A DNA stretch of 64,000 bases from Halomonas elongata. Its GTDB lineage: Bacteria > Pseudomonadota > Gammaproteobacteria > Pseudomonadales > Halomonadaceae. Shown one piece after another: positions 44,899 to 53,808 of the stretch. How positions within the stretch are numbered: the stretch's first letter is position 1; each line of letters begins with the position of its first letter. Under the pieces are notes generated by a model that ran no database searches, was not told the origin of the DNA, and saw only the letters and a program-made list of their open reading frames with translations. Both the position numbers and the translations under genes were made by a program. Location: NCBI RefSeq assembly GCF_029081005.1, contig NZ_JAJQTQ010000020.1, positions 1-64,000 of the forward strand, given 5' to 3'.

Positions 44899-45567
44899 AT
44901 GGATATCTACGACGTACTTTTGCGTGACTTTCCCTTTCTTCTGAAAGGGTTAGGGGTGGCCATCGTCCTTTTGGCTGCTTTGTTGCTGATCGGCTTTGTG
45001 TTGGGCATGGGGATCTGCCTGGTACAGCTATATGGCCCGAAATCCCGGTTAGTGCAGTGGCCATTGGTGCTCTATGAGCGCGTCTTTCGGGGTGTGCCGA
45101 TCATCATCATGTTGTTCATCTTCTTCTATGGTATTTCGGGAATCTTCGATATCTCGGCTTTCGGGGCTGCGATATTGGCCATGGGACTCCGCTCCGCGGC
45201 CTATCAGTCGCAGATTTTCCGCAGTGCTTTCCAGTCAGTACCGGCTGGGCAAATGATGGCCGCTCGTGCCATGGGTATGTCCAAGGCCAAGGCGATTCGT
45301 CATATCGTCTTTCCACAGGCAGCTCGGCATGCCATTGGCCCCTGGACCAATGAGTTCTCCTCGGAGATCAAGGAGACGTCTCTGGCTTATGTCATCGGGG
45401 TGGTCGAGCTGACGCGTCAGGCACATTACATCATCACCAGCACCCAGGGTAACGTGCTGACCGTGTTTGCCGTCGTGGCATTGTTGTACTTCATCCTCAA
45501 TCGGACAGGCAACAGCCTGCTATATGCCTTCGAACGCAAGCTGGCCGTGCCGGGCTTCGAAAAATAA
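44899..45567 (+). CDS. ABC transporter permease (His/Glu/Gln/Arg type)
   Basis: A 222-residue inner-membrane permease with about five membrane segments. The coupling-loop block runs as GQMMAARAMGMSKAKAIRHI near residues 115-135 and contains the EAA-type motif that contacts the ATPase. FRGVPIIIMLFI near residue 63 is typical of the polar amino acid group. Together with the second permease at 46331 it would form the heterodimeric channel. It follows the binding-protein gene by 62 bp and precedes the ATPase gene by 19 bp. Confidence 0.92.
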   Translation: MDIYDVLLRDFPFLLKGLGVAIVLLAALLLIGFVLGMGICLVQLYGPKSRLVQWPLVLYERVFRGVPIIIMLFIFFYGISGIFDISAFGAAILAMGLRSAAYQSQIFRSAFQSVPAGQMMAARAMGMSKAKAIRHIVFPQAARHAIGPWTNEFSSEIKETSLAYVIGVVELTRQAHYIITSTQGNVLTVFAVVALLYFILNRTGNSLLYAFERKLAVPGFEK

Positions 45568-45586
45568 TGCGAGAGGGACGCCAAGA

Positions 45587-46327
45587 ATGGCCGATGACCT
45601 GATTCTAGATGTACAGAATGTGACGAAAGCCTATGACGGTCTTGCAGTACTGAAGGGTATTGGCTTCGGGCTGCGAAAGGGTGAGACCAAGGTGCTGATC
45701 GGGCCCTCGGGATCGGGCAAGAGTACACTGCTTCGTTGTATCAATTATCTTACGGTACCGGATGCCGGGCGTATCTATCTCAACGGCGAGGAGGTTCTAG
45801 ATGCCAACATCGATGCCATGAGGGCACGCATGGGATTCGTTTTCCAGGACTTCAACCTCTTTTCTCACCTGACCGTTCTCGACAACGTGCGTATTTGTCA
45901 GATCAAGGTCAACGGTACGGACAAGGAAACTGCCATCCGGCGTGCATACAGAGAATTGGAGCGGGTTGGCCTGGAAGAGAAGGCCAATGCCTACCCGGCC
46001 GAGCTCTCCGGTGGTCAGCAGCAGCGGGTTTCCATCGCCAGAGCCCTGGCGATGGACCCGGACGTACTGTTGTTCGATGAGCCCACATCGGCGCTGGATC
46101 CGGAATTGACCGGTGAGGTGGTGAGGGTGATGCAGCAACTGGCCAATGAGGGCATGACCATGGTGGTGGTGACGCATGAGATGAGCTTTGCCCGGCAGGC
46201 GGCGGATGAAATCATCTTCATGGAGAACGGACATATCGTCGAGCAGGGGGCGCCTACGGCGTTGTTCAAGGCCGCCACCAACGAGCGTACTCGCGCTTTT
46301 CTCAACGTCATTGCAGAGCACGGGTGA
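45587..46327 (+). CDS. ABC transporter ATP-binding protein (polar amino acid type)
   Basis: A 246-residue ATPase. Walker A is GPSGSGKST near residue 38, the Q-loop is in FVFQDFNLF, the signature is LSGGQQQRVSIARAL near residue 143, Walker B is VLLFDEPTSALD near residue 165, and the switch His is in VVTHEM. GlnQ/HisP-like over its whole length. The start at 45587 fits the family start; upstream codons overlap the permease. It energises uptake through the permeases on either side, with the next gene only 3 bp away. Confidence 0.95.
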   Translation: MADDLILDVQNVTKAYDGLAVLKGIGFGLRKGETKVLIGPSGSGKSTLLRCINYLTVPDAGRIYLNGEEVLDANIDAMRARMGFVFQDFNLFSHLTVLDNVRICQIKVNGTDKETAIRRAYRELERVGLEEKANAYPAELSGGQQQRVSIARALAMDPDVLLFDEPTSALDPELTGEVVRVMQQLANEGMTMVVVTHEMSFARQAADEIIFMENGHIVEQGAPTALFKAATNERTRAFLNVIAEHG

Positions 46328-46330
46328 ACC

Positions 46331-46999
46331 ATGCGGGAATTCATCGCGTTCGGTATTGAGTGGTTACCTGAGCTGCTCAAGGGCGTGCCGGTCACGCTGG
46401 CGTTGTGGGTGATCGCCATCACTCTGGGGTTCTTCCTGGGCCTGGTGTTGTGCTGGGCCAGGGTATACGGCAATCGGCTCTTTTATTGGATCGCCACCGC
46501 CTATGTGGAGCTGTTTCGCGGGACCCCCATGCTGGTGCAGATGTTCTTCATTTATCTGGGACTGCCCCATGTGGGCATTGTCTTCGATGCCTTCACCGCA
46601 GCCGTGATCGCCATCACTCTCAACAGCGCCGCTTATCAGGCTGAGTACTTCCGAGGCTCGGTGCTGTCGGTACCCAAGGGACAATTAGTGGCCGCGCGGG
46701 CCTGTGGCATGACCCAGTGGCAGGCAATTCGCCATATCATGTTGCCCCAGGCGTTGCGTCGAGTGATTCCTCAGTGGTCCAACGAGGCGATCATTGAGCT
46801 CAAGTTCACTTCCATTGCCTATACCATTGGCGTGGTAGAGATCACCGCCATCGCTTCGGACATCGGTTCACGCACTTTGGACTTCTTCCTGGTCTTCCTC
46901 TGGGCGGGGATCATCTACCTGGTGCTGACCTCCACGGTGGCAAGTTTGCTGGGGTTGCTCGAACGGCGTACGTATGTGCCTGGGGTGACAAATGTATGA
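46331..46999 (+). CDS. ABC transporter permease, second subunit
   Basis: A 222-residue permease, paralogous to the one at 44899 with the same block structure: LFRGTPMLVQMFFIYLG near residue 58 and the EAA-type motif at GQLVAARACGMTQWQAIRHI. The order binding protein-permease-ATPase-permease matches Ehu/opine-type amino acid transporters, but the ligand is not identifiable. It ends the operon; a hairpin follows 25 bp past the stop. Confidence 0.92.
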   Translation: MREFIAFGIEWLPELLKGVPVTLALWVIAITLGFFLGLVLCWARVYGNRLFYWIATAYVELFRGTPMLVQMFFIYLGLPHVGIVFDAFTAAVIAITLNSAAYQAEYFRGSVLSVPKGQLVAARACGMTQWQAIRHIMLPQALRRVIPQWSNEAIIELKFTSIAYTIGVVEITAIASDIGSRTLDFFLVFLWAGIIYLVLTSTVASLLGLLERRTYVPGVTNV

Positions 47000-47023
47000 A
47001 TGCAGATCAAGTCGAATTGTGGA

Positions 47024-47054
47024 GGAGCCCCGAGGCTGTTGCCTGCGGGGCTCC
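47024..47054 (+). terminator. Hairpin at the end of the ABC transporter operon
   Basis: GGAGCCCCG...CGGGGCTCC encloses an inner AGGC-TGTT-GCCT stem with one bulged base. It lacks a T-run, so efficiency is uncertain, but it is correctly placed between the ABC operon and the convergent VWA gene. Confidence 0.6.
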
Positions 47055-47130
47055 AAGTGTACGGCATGAGTCGATATCGGCATCAAGCTTTGTGATCAGC
47101 CTCTGGCGTTCTGGCCTCGCCCGATAAATC

Positions 47131-48873
47131 TTATTCCACCTTGATCACCTTGCGTGACAGCACCTCCCGGTTCGCCACGTCCAGAAAGCGCAGTTCGTAC
47201 ATGCCGGGCTCCTCCGGCAGGGGGATCTGCACCGGCGGTTTGCCGGAGATCTTGACTGCTTCCAGCCAGGTAAAGATCGCCTGGTTGCCGCGCGCCAAGG
47301 TGATCCGCTGATCGGCGCTGCCGCTTTTTACATTCCAACCTACTTCGATTATGGCACCGGGCTCTGCGGTCTCCGGTGCGCTCAGGCTGGCGCCGCTTTC
47401 CAGCGCTGCATCGGCGGCAAGTACCTCGATCATGTGACGCGCCATCGTCCGGCCGCCTTCCTTGAGCACGTAGCGCAGCTCGTATAGACCGGTATTCTCC
47501 GGAGCCTGCAACGTCTTCGTGCTCTCGTCGCGGACACGGAAATACTCGGTATAGCTGCCTTCCTCGGCGCCCATCGGCACGATGGTGATGTAATCCTCGC
47601 CATCGACCGCGCCGCTCCATTGGACAGGGATTCTTGTGCCGGCTCTGACCTCGTCCGGCCCGCTGACGGTGACCTCCGGCTCGGTGATCTCGATGGGCTG
47701 GCGTGCCATCGTCCGGCCGCCTTCCTTGAGCACATAGCGCAGCTCGTATAGACCGGTTGCCGCCGGGGCCTGCAGCTTTTCCTCGCTCTCGTCGCGTACG
47801 CGGAAGTAGTTGGTGTAGCTGCCTTCCTCGGCGCCCATCGGCACGATGGTGATGTAATCCTCGCCGTCGACCGCGCCGGTCCACTCGACCGGGAACCGCT
47901 CGCCCGCCAATGCCGTTTTCGGCCCGCTGACGGTGACCTCCGGTTCGGTGATTTCGATCATTGCGGTGCCAAGCACCTCTCCGCCCTCTGACGTCATGTA
48001 ACGCAGTTCATGCATGCCGGTATCGGCCGGGGCACGCAGATCGCCTTCTGTCCTGTCCTTCACGCGAATATAGTTGCCGTAGTCACCCGCTTCGGTTCCT
48101 GTGGGTACGATGGTGACATAATCCCTCTTGTCGAGGGCCTTGTCCCAGCCGATGCGAACAAGCGAGCCGGCGAGGGCCGATTCGGGGCCGCTGACGATCA
48201 CCTCGGGACGTTCTGGTTCTGGTTCGGGTTCTGGTTCGGACACGGCGGTGGCCACGGCGCTTAACGCTCGGCCCAGCTCCTCGGCATTGCCAGCCTCGAT
48301 ATACTGCCCGTCGGTATTCTCGGCCAGACAGGATAGAGCGCCGGTATCCGCATCGCCGAGGCCGAAGCCCACCACATGCGCGGTGAATCCAACGCCGCCC
48401 TTTTCAAGCGTCTCGGCCAGCGCGCAGGGGTCGCGTTCGCAGCTCTCCAACCCGTCCGAGATAAGGACCACAGTGGCGGGTGTATCGGTGTAGGAAAGCT
48501 CGGTCGCGGCCTGTTCCACGGCGCTGGTCAAGGGGGTCTTGCCCGTGGGGGTAATCGTTCCGATCCGATCCAGAATCTCGGCGCGTGAGCCTTCGCTCGG
48601 TACGACAATGGTTTCCATATCGGTGCAATCGCCGCGGCGGCGGTGACCATAGGCCATCAGCCCGACCTTGCGGGTTTCGGTCCACTCTCCCAATAGGTTT
48701 TCCATCACGTTCCGGGCAATCTCGATCTTGGCGGTGCCGTCGATCTGGCCCCACATGGAATTCGAGCCGTCAAAAACGATCATCACGTTCTCGTTCGTCG
48801 CATTGACGGGGGTGGCGAACGCCATCCCCCCGGCAAGCGCGAGGGCGGCGGCTCTCAAGGCGATCTTCTTCAC
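47131..48873 (-). CDS. Secreted VWA-domain protein with internal repeats
   Basis: A 580-residue exported protein. I use GTG at 48873, behind GGAGGA with 7 bp spacing, because the signal peptide (KKIALRAAALALAGG) starts right there; an ATG 45 bp upstream has none. The VWA domain, about residues 27-210, has the MIDAS motif DGSNSM and a Thr in TPTGKTPL. An acidic EPEPEPEPE linker follows, then four repeats of about 88 residues. Repeats two and three are almost identical (both contain YITIVPMGAEEGSYT). Probably periplasmic or surface-bound; the partner is unknown. It lies beside mobile-element debris. Confidence 0.85.
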   Translation of the reverse strand: MKKIALRAAALALAGGMAFATPVNATNENVMIVFDGSNSMWGQIDGTAKIEIARNVMENLLGEWTETRKVGLMAYGHRRRGDCTDMETIVVPSEGSRAEILDRIGTITPTGKTPLTSAVEQAATELSYTDTPATVVLISDGLESCERDPCALAETLEKGGVGFTAHVVGFGLGDADTGALSCLAENTDGQYIEAGNAEELGRALSAVATAVSEPEPEPEPERPEVIVSGPESALAGSLVRIGWDKALDKRDYVTIVPTGTEAGDYGNYIRVKDRTEGDLRAPADTGMHELRYMTSEGGEVLGTAMIEITEPEVTVSGPKTALAGERFPVEWTGAVDGEDYITIVPMGAEEGSYTNYFRVRDESEEKLQAPAATGLYELRYVLKEGGRTMARQPIEITEPEVTVSGPDEVRAGTRIPVQWSGAVDGEDYITIVPMGAEEGSYTEYFRVRDESTKTLQAPENTGLYELRYVLKEGGRTMARHMIEVLAADAALESGASLSAPETAEPGAIIEVGWNVKSGSADQRITLARGNQAIFTWLEAVKISGKPPVQIPLPEEPGMYELRFLDVANREVLSRKVIKVE

Positions 48874-49155
48874 TTCGGGTTCCTCCCCTGGCCGTATACT
48901 GGGTCGATCTCCCGCCACGCTCCTTCAGGTCGCGGAATTTCCCCGACATCCCAGCTTAGACCCCCATTCCGGGTTGGGCTGCTGGCCTGTGATCGTCTTG
49001 AAGTGGAATTGGTGCGGATTGCACGGGCGAGGATCTCTTTATCCACAAAGCCAACTGCGACGCGCAGGAAGGCTGACAGGATGCTCGAGAGCCGCTTGGC
49101 GGTGTTGCATGGGACGATCACGTGATGGGGCCACTGAAAAGAGGGGCGGTGACCG

Positions 49156-49424
49156 ATGCGTTTACCTGCCCTACCGGGCGTCAATCAGCGGGACGCAAGC
49201 ACGTTCTGGGAGTGTATTACTGAGGGGCAGTCGAGTGAGGGCGCAGCGTTGGCATGTGGTGTGTCCCCGTCGGTGGGGACGCAGTGGTTCCGTGGGGCAG
49301 CACCGACCAACTTGGTACCGTACTCAGGGCGTTATTTATCGTGCGCAGGGCGCGAGGAGCTTGCGCTGTTGTGGGCCTTGGGGGAGGGGGGCGCGAGATT
49401 GCCCGGGGCTCGTTGGGCATACAA
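49156..49424 (+). pseudogene. IS30-family transposase remnant
   Basis: The translated stretch FWECITEGQSSEGAALACGV, then VGTQWFR, LSGRYLSCAGREELALLWA, follows the N-terminus of IS30-type transposases, whose usual pattern is FW..I..GL..E.AA...GVS..VG.RWFR...G and SGRYLSFAEREEIALLRA. After that the frame shifts (REIAR continues in another frame) and the sequence ends before the catalytic DDE domain, at the first decayed tRNA unit. I therefore call it a truncated, frameshifted relic. The 280 bp upstream, back to the VWA gene, shows nothing recognisable. Confidence 0.7.
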
Positions 49425-49454
49425 GAAAGCCGGCTCCCTGAGGAACCGGCTTTC
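49425..49454 (-). terminator. Terminator-like hairpin, unit 3 of the tRNA array
   Basis: GAAAGCCGG-C-TCC-CTGA-GGA-A-CCGGCTTTC, a stem of 12 paired bases with one mismatch, read on the minus strand just after the second decayed tRNA copy. It occupies the same place in the unit as the terminators at 49555 and 49690. Confidence 0.7.
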
Positions 49455-49462
49455 TCGATATT

Positions 49463-49553
49463 TGGTGGCGGGGACCGCCGGGCTTGAGAGAGCGAACCGA
49501 TGACCTGCACGGGGTGATGAAGCGCCGAGCCCGACGAACTCTCTTTGAGTAAA
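49463..49553 (-). pseudogene. Decayed initiator-tRNA copy 2
   Basis: On the minus strand the 3' part matches the intact tRNA gene at 49732-49808: GTCGGGCTC, AGGTCATCGGTTC and GGTCCCCGC-CACCA. The anticodon arm carries an insertion and no CAT anticodon remains, the T-arm has an insertion shared with copy 1, and the 5' acceptor is replaced. It cannot fold as a tRNA. It ends in CCA and is followed by a hairpin as the intact gene is. Confidence 0.7.
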
Positions 49554-49554
49554 C

Positions 49555-49590
49555 GAAGAAGGCCGACACCCCTAGGTATCGGCCTTCTTC
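49555..49590 (-). terminator. Terminator-like hairpin, unit 2 of the tRNA array
   Basis: GAAGAAGGCCGA-C-ACC-CCTA-GGT-A-TCGGCCTTCTTC, a 15-bp stem with one mismatch, following decayed tRNA copy 1 on the minus strand. It is nearly identical to the terminator of the intact tRNA gene. Confidence 0.75.
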
Positions 49591-49597
49591 TGATGTT

Positions 49598-49688
49598 TGG
49601 TAGCGGGGACCGCCGGGCTTGAGAGAGCGAACCGATGACCTTCCCGGGGTTATCGAGTGTCGAGCCCGACGAACCTCTTTGGGTAAAC
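49598..49688 (-). pseudogene. Decayed initiator-tRNA copy 1
   Basis: Same structure as copy 2: 3' matches to the intact initiator tRNA (TCGTCGGGCTC, ATAACCC, GGTCATCGGTTC, GGTCCCCGCTACCA) but with an 8-base insertion GACACTCG in the anticodon loop, an insertion in the T-arm, and GTTTACCC... in place of the 5' acceptor and D-arm. It lies one 134-bp step from the intact gene. Confidence 0.75.
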
Positions 49689-49689
49689 G

Positions 49690-49720
49690 AAAAAGGCCGA
49701 CACCCGTAGGTATCGGCCTT
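49690..49720 (-). terminator. Terminator of the initiator tRNA gene
   Basis: On the minus strand AAGGCCGATACC-TACG-GGTGTCGGCCTT is followed by more T, a standard rho-independent terminator 11 bp after the tRNA CCA end. Confidence 0.85.
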
Positions 49721-49731
49721 CTTCTGATATT

Positions 49732-49808
<77 letters not shown>

Positions 49809-49822
49809 TCAACGTGGGACGT

Positions 49823-49850
49823 ATTCTACACATCGTGAGTGCTGCGTCAA
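49823..49850 (-). promoter_or_regulatory. tRNA-fMet promoter
   Basis: On the minus strand TTGACG (49845-49850), 16 bp, then TAGAAT (49823-49828). The start of transcription would be about 8 bp upstream of the mature tRNA 5' end. Confidence 0.75.
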
Positions 49851-49999
49851 CCACGGCTTTCGCAGGCGCTTTCGTTTGGCCAGCGTTGGTCCATACTCTT
49901 CAAGGTGTCACATGGATGACCGCTGAAGGAACGACACTGTGGGCAAGGCTTGGAATGGCATTATCCAAGCATGGCGTGAACCGGAGAGGGAGATAGCCA

Positions 50000-50746
50000 A
50001 TGACAACATCAACGTCCGTCGCCTGGGTGACGGGAGGTACCGGCGGCATCGGCTCTGCCATCTGTCGGACCCTGGCCGATGCCGGATATTTCGTGGTGGC
50101 GGGGTATCGCAATCCTGACAAGGCTCAAGCCTGGCTCGAGACGCAACGGGCCGATGGTTACACGAATATCGCACTCTCTGGTGTCGACCTTTCCAGTCAT
50201 GAGGATTGCGTGAAGGGAGCCCAGAACATTCGCGATACCCATGGGCCGATCAGTGTGCTGGTCAACTGCGCCGGTATCACCCGTGACGGTACCCTGAAGA
50301 AAATGACGTCCGAGCAGTGGCACGAGGTGCTCGATACGAACCTCAACAGCGTGTTCAATACCTGCCGTAGCGTGATCGAGGACATGCTCGAACATGGCTA
50401 TGGCCGCATCATCAATATTTCGTCGATCAATGGGCGCAAGGGGCAGTTCGGGCAGGCCAACTATGCCGCTGCCAAGGCTGGCATGCATGGTCTGACCATG
50501 TCGCTGGCGCAGGAGACGGCGACCAAGGGCATCACCGTCAACACGGTGTCGCCGGGGTATATTGCCACCGACATGATCATGGACATCCCCGACAAGGTTC
50601 GCGAGGCGATTCGCGAGTCGATCCCCATGAAGCGCTTCGGCACGCCGGAGGAGATCGGTCGGCTGGTGGCTTTCCTTGCCGACAGGGAATCCGGTTTCAT
50701 CACCGGCGCCAATATCGATATCAACGGTGGACAATTCATGGGCTGA
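50000..50746 (+). CDS. phaB: Acetoacetyl-CoA reductase (PhaB type)
   Basis: NADPH-dependent SDR enzyme that reduces acetoacetyl-CoA to (R)-3-hydroxybutyryl-CoA for polyhydroxybutyrate, 248 residues. Nucleotide site TGGTGGIGSAI near residue 11, NCAGITRD near residue 88, catalytic Ser in INISSING and YAAAKAG near residue 153. QFGQANYAAAKAGMHGLTMS and SIPMKRFGTPEEIG are typical of PhaB. No PHA synthase or thiolase is adjacent in the window. FabG-type reductases share these motifs, so a fatty-acid role is the alternative. Confidence 0.85.
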   Translation: MTTSTSVAWVTGGTGGIGSAICRTLADAGYFVVAGYRNPDKAQAWLETQRADGYTNIALSGVDLSSHEDCVKGAQNIRDTHGPISVLVNCAGITRDGTLKKMTSEQWHEVLDTNLNSVFNTCRSVIEDMLEHGYGRIINISSINGRKGQFGQANYAAAKAGMHGLTMSLAQETATKGITVNTVSPGYIATDMIMDIPDKVREAIRESIPMKRFGTPEEIGRLVAFLADRESGFITGANIDINGGQFMG

Positions 50747-50786
50747 TTGCCCGTGGCACCCGCGATTCCCCCGGCGTGGGCCACCT

Positions 50787-53564
50787 TCAGGGAGGCGGAA
50801 GCTGAGTCAGGCTTTCCAGAGTACGATCCAGTTCGCCGACCTCCCGTTCCCACAAGGCCGGGGGAATTGGCCCGGTGGCCAGCAGTTCGCATAGTACCTC
50901 GCGGAGTTCTTCGGCCCGCGAGGGCTCCTGTCCCAGGTTATCATTCAAGCGTTCTACCTGGATGGCCAACCGCAGGGGGTCGTCTCGCTGGGCGACCTGC
51001 CCACCGGCGAGCAGTGCCAGATGGACGCGGACACGCGCCAGTCGTTCCTCGACATCCGCCTGGTCGGGCGGGTTGCGACGGGCTGCGTTGCGCCGTTCGT
51101 GGGCACTTTCCAGATCGCTCGACAGCGCTGGGGCACCAGTATGCTGAACATCGTGTGGTGTCTCGCCTTCCAGGCTGGCGGCGTCCGCTTGCAAGTGGGC
51201 GTCGAGTAGAGGGCGCACGCGGTGCCAGCGGTGGACCACCTCGGCCAGGGCGAGGCGAGCCAGACGCTCGCGCCGGGCGCGGATGATGCCCGACCAGCGT
51301 TTTCGCATGCCTTCGCTGCGTCGTCCGTGGGGCAGGGGTTCCAGCGCCATGGCTTCGTTGATGGCGTCGTCGAGCCGGGCGGTGTCGTCGCTGGATCCGG
51401 GGTGCCAGGCATCCAGACGCTCGATCAGGGCCTGCATGGCATCGAGTTTTGCCTTGTTGCTCTTGTCGTGCTGCTTGCGGGCGGCATCCCGGCTGGCGAA
51501 TATCTCGTCGCAGATGTGACGAAACTCGCGCCATAGGGCCTTCTCTTCATGGCGTGGTGCGCGACCGAGTGCGCGCCAGCGTTTCTGCAGCGTCTTGGCG
51601 CTTTCTGCCCGTTGAGCCGCAGCTTGTTCGCTGTCGCGAAGACGGCGGGCTTCCTCGATCAACGTTCGTTTGGCATCGGCGACCTTGCCGGCACGACGCT
51701 CGATCAAGGCCTGCAGTTCGTGGCGGATACGACCGAAACGTCGGCCGATGGCCTCTGCCTGGTCACGGGGGACCGGGGAGTGACGTCGCCATTGCTGGCG
51801 GGCACGGTCGCGGATTTCGCGCAGGGCGTCTGGGTCCGCCTGGTTCGAGGGTTGGTCGAGCAGGGTCTCCAATTGCTCGCACAGGGCTTCTCGAGCCTCC
51901 AGGTTGCTCTCTCGCTGTGCCTGCTGCTGCTGACGCCACGGCCTCAGGCGCTCGTGGATGCGATCGGAGGCGGCGCGGAAGCGGGTCGATTGTTCGCGGT
52001 TGGCGGCGGCATCGCCGAGGCCTTTCCATTCCTTGATCAGACGGCGGTGGCGACGGTCCAGTTCTGCATCGCCTAGGGTGCTGTCATCGGCCAGGGCAAT
52101 GATGTCCTGGCAGAGCTGGTCACGCTTGGGGCCGGCGACGAAGCCGCGCCAATCGCGCAGTTCGGCGAGTCGCGCGCCCAGGCGCTTGAGTCGGCCGGCG
52201 TCGATACGCTTGCCGGGGAGTTCGTCTGCCTGCTGGCGCAGGCGCTGATGCAGACGGCTGGCGCTCTTGAAGGCGCCGCTTTCCAGCAGGCGCTCGAGTT
52301 GTTCCAGGTCGTCGTCGAAGCGAGCCAGGCGTGTCTCGAGATTCTCGTCCGTCGGTGTTTCCTGTCGCGCGAGCTGGTCATGAGCACGTTGCAGGAGCGG
52401 GGAAGGAGGCAGTTCGCGGGGCCAGCCGCAGGCGTCGACCAGGGCGGCGAGGCGGTCGTCATCGCCATCGCTCAGGGCCTGCTGGATGGCCTCGGTACGC
52501 TCGTCAAGGCGCACCCGGGCCTGGACGATGCGGTCATAGCTTGCCAATGCCGCGTCGTAGCGCTGGCGCAGGGCATCGTCGGCGAGGTGCTTGTCGGAGA
52601 GCGCCTGCCAGCGGCTGGCCATCAGTTGCTTCTGTGATCGCAGGCTGGCGATGTCCTGGTCGGCGAGACGCTCGCCGTGGCGCAGGCCATCGAGGCTTTC
52701 CTCGAGCGCCTCGACCAGGGACTCGCGGGCCTGGTCGGCATCTTCCCGTCGGCGGTCGGCGGCGTCCTGGGCGTGCTCGTGCGCTTCATGGTCGCTGATG
52801 ACCTTGCGGCAGCGCAGACAGGCGTCCTGGTAGCGGCGCTCCTGTTCGGCATCGGGGATGTCTTCCAGTTGCGACCATTCGCGCATCAAGTGACGAAACC
52901 GTCCGGCATAGAGCGGTTCCCAGGCGCTGGCGGCATGCCCCTCGAGGCTTTCCAGCAAGGCCCGGCGGCGTTCCCGGGCCGCCGCCAGGGAAGCGGCATC
53001 GGCACGTAACTGGTTGAGGCGTTCACGGGCGCGGCGAACCACTCGGCGGTCCCGGCGTGCCTCGTTGACCAGGCGGGCCAGGCCCGCTTCGCTGGTGACG
53101 CGCTCGGCGGCGGCGTGACGAACCGCGGCGATGCCATTCTCGCAGGCTTGTCGAATCAAGGCGGTTTCGCTGTCGAGGCGCGCCAGCGCGGCGAAGCGCA
53201 ATTGCTGGTTGTCCCCTTCCAGAGCGAGGCGCTCGAGCATCGCCGGATCGTCGAGCGTCTCGGTCAGGGCGATGCGTCGACCCAGGTCATGGTGTCCCGC
53301 CCGGCCGATGAGCAGCATGATCAGACGTTCGCGGAGTTCTTCCGACTCGCCGTGTTCGGTACGCAGGGCGATCAGCCGATCCGGATCGTCCAGTCTCGCC
53401 AGGGCGGCACGACGGACGCCGCCATCCTCGTCGACGGCGAGTCGCTCCAGCGTCTGGCGCTGCTCGTCGCGCTCGGGGTCGAGTCGAAGGGTGGCTTGGC
53501 GTCGGACGTCGGGGTCCGGGTGCCGCCAGCGGGAGGCGAACAGTCGGCGTAGCAGTCCTGGCAT
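50787..53564 (-). CDS. DUF349-repeat protein
   Basis: A 925-residue, highly charged, mostly helical cytoplasmic protein. The first 180 residues look like HEAT-type repeats (VRRAALARLDD, LRFAALARLDS). The rest consists of DUF349 repeats with conserved WRxLG-type motifs (RWRALGRAPRHEEKALWREF near residue 660; KEWKGLGDAAANREQ near residue 505). No signal peptide or membrane segment. DUF349 proteins are often SOS- or stress-linked, but no mechanism is known. It is convergent with phaB and divergent from minC. Confidence 0.87.
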   Translation of the reverse strand: MPGLLRRLFASRWRHPDPDVRRQATLRLDPERDEQRQTLERLAVDEDGGVRRAALARLDDPDRLIALRTEHGESEELRERLIMLLIGRAGHHDLGRRIALTETLDDPAMLERLALEGDNQQLRFAALARLDSETALIRQACENGIAAVRHAAAERVTSEAGLARLVNEARRDRRVVRRARERLNQLRADAASLAAARERRRALLESLEGHAASAWEPLYAGRFRHLMREWSQLEDIPDAEQERRYQDACLRCRKVISDHEAHEHAQDAADRRREDADQARESLVEALEESLDGLRHGERLADQDIASLRSQKQLMASRWQALSDKHLADDALRQRYDAALASYDRIVQARVRLDERTEAIQQALSDGDDDRLAALVDACGWPRELPPSPLLQRAHDQLARQETPTDENLETRLARFDDDLEQLERLLESGAFKSASRLHQRLRQQADELPGKRIDAGRLKRLGARLAELRDWRGFVAGPKRDQLCQDIIALADDSTLGDAELDRRHRRLIKEWKGLGDAAANREQSTRFRAASDRIHERLRPWRQQQQAQRESNLEAREALCEQLETLLDQPSNQADPDALREIRDRARQQWRRHSPVPRDQAEAIGRRFGRIRHELQALIERRAGKVADAKRTLIEEARRLRDSEQAAAQRAESAKTLQKRWRALGRAPRHEEKALWREFRHICDEIFASRDAARKQHDKSNKAKLDAMQALIERLDAWHPGSSDDTARLDDAINEAMALEPLPHGRRSEGMRKRWSGIIRARRERLARLALAEVVHRWHRVRPLLDAHLQADAASLEGETPHDVQHTGAPALSSDLESAHERRNAARRNPPDQADVEERLARVRVHLALLAGGQVAQRDDPLRLAIQVERLNDNLGQEPSRAEELREVLCELLATGPIPPALWEREVGELDRTLESLTQLPPP

Positions 53565-53808
53565 GATGTTCCCGGCGAGGTCGCGGCAGGGGGCGACATG
53601 ATTAGGGTGAACGGGGTTTGGGGCGAAATTGGCTCAGCAGTTATCTAAGCATGCGTCGGCGCGGCAGAAAAGGGCGCCGGGCACGAGTGTTGCCGTTACG
53701 AGACACTGACACGAAGGGGGCGTTGGGCTTATGATCAGTTGCAGGGTCCGGGGCTCTCGCTTAGCTTGGGAGCTGTACCCCGACCATCACCCGACGTGGA
53801 GTTCGGCA

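Noticed and set aside
32908..46999. Ectoine degradation cluster
   Set aside because: No gene resembles DoeA or the DoeB/DoeC/DoeD set; an M20 enzyme plus TRAP genes is not sufficient.
49156..49503. An intact 115-residue gene
   Set aside because: It matches only the N-terminus of an IS30-type transposase, is frameshifted, and runs on into the decayed tRNA unit.
49463..49688. Two additional functional tRNA genes
   Set aside because: No CAT anticodon loop and no 5' acceptor strand remain, and both copies have insertions in the T-arm.
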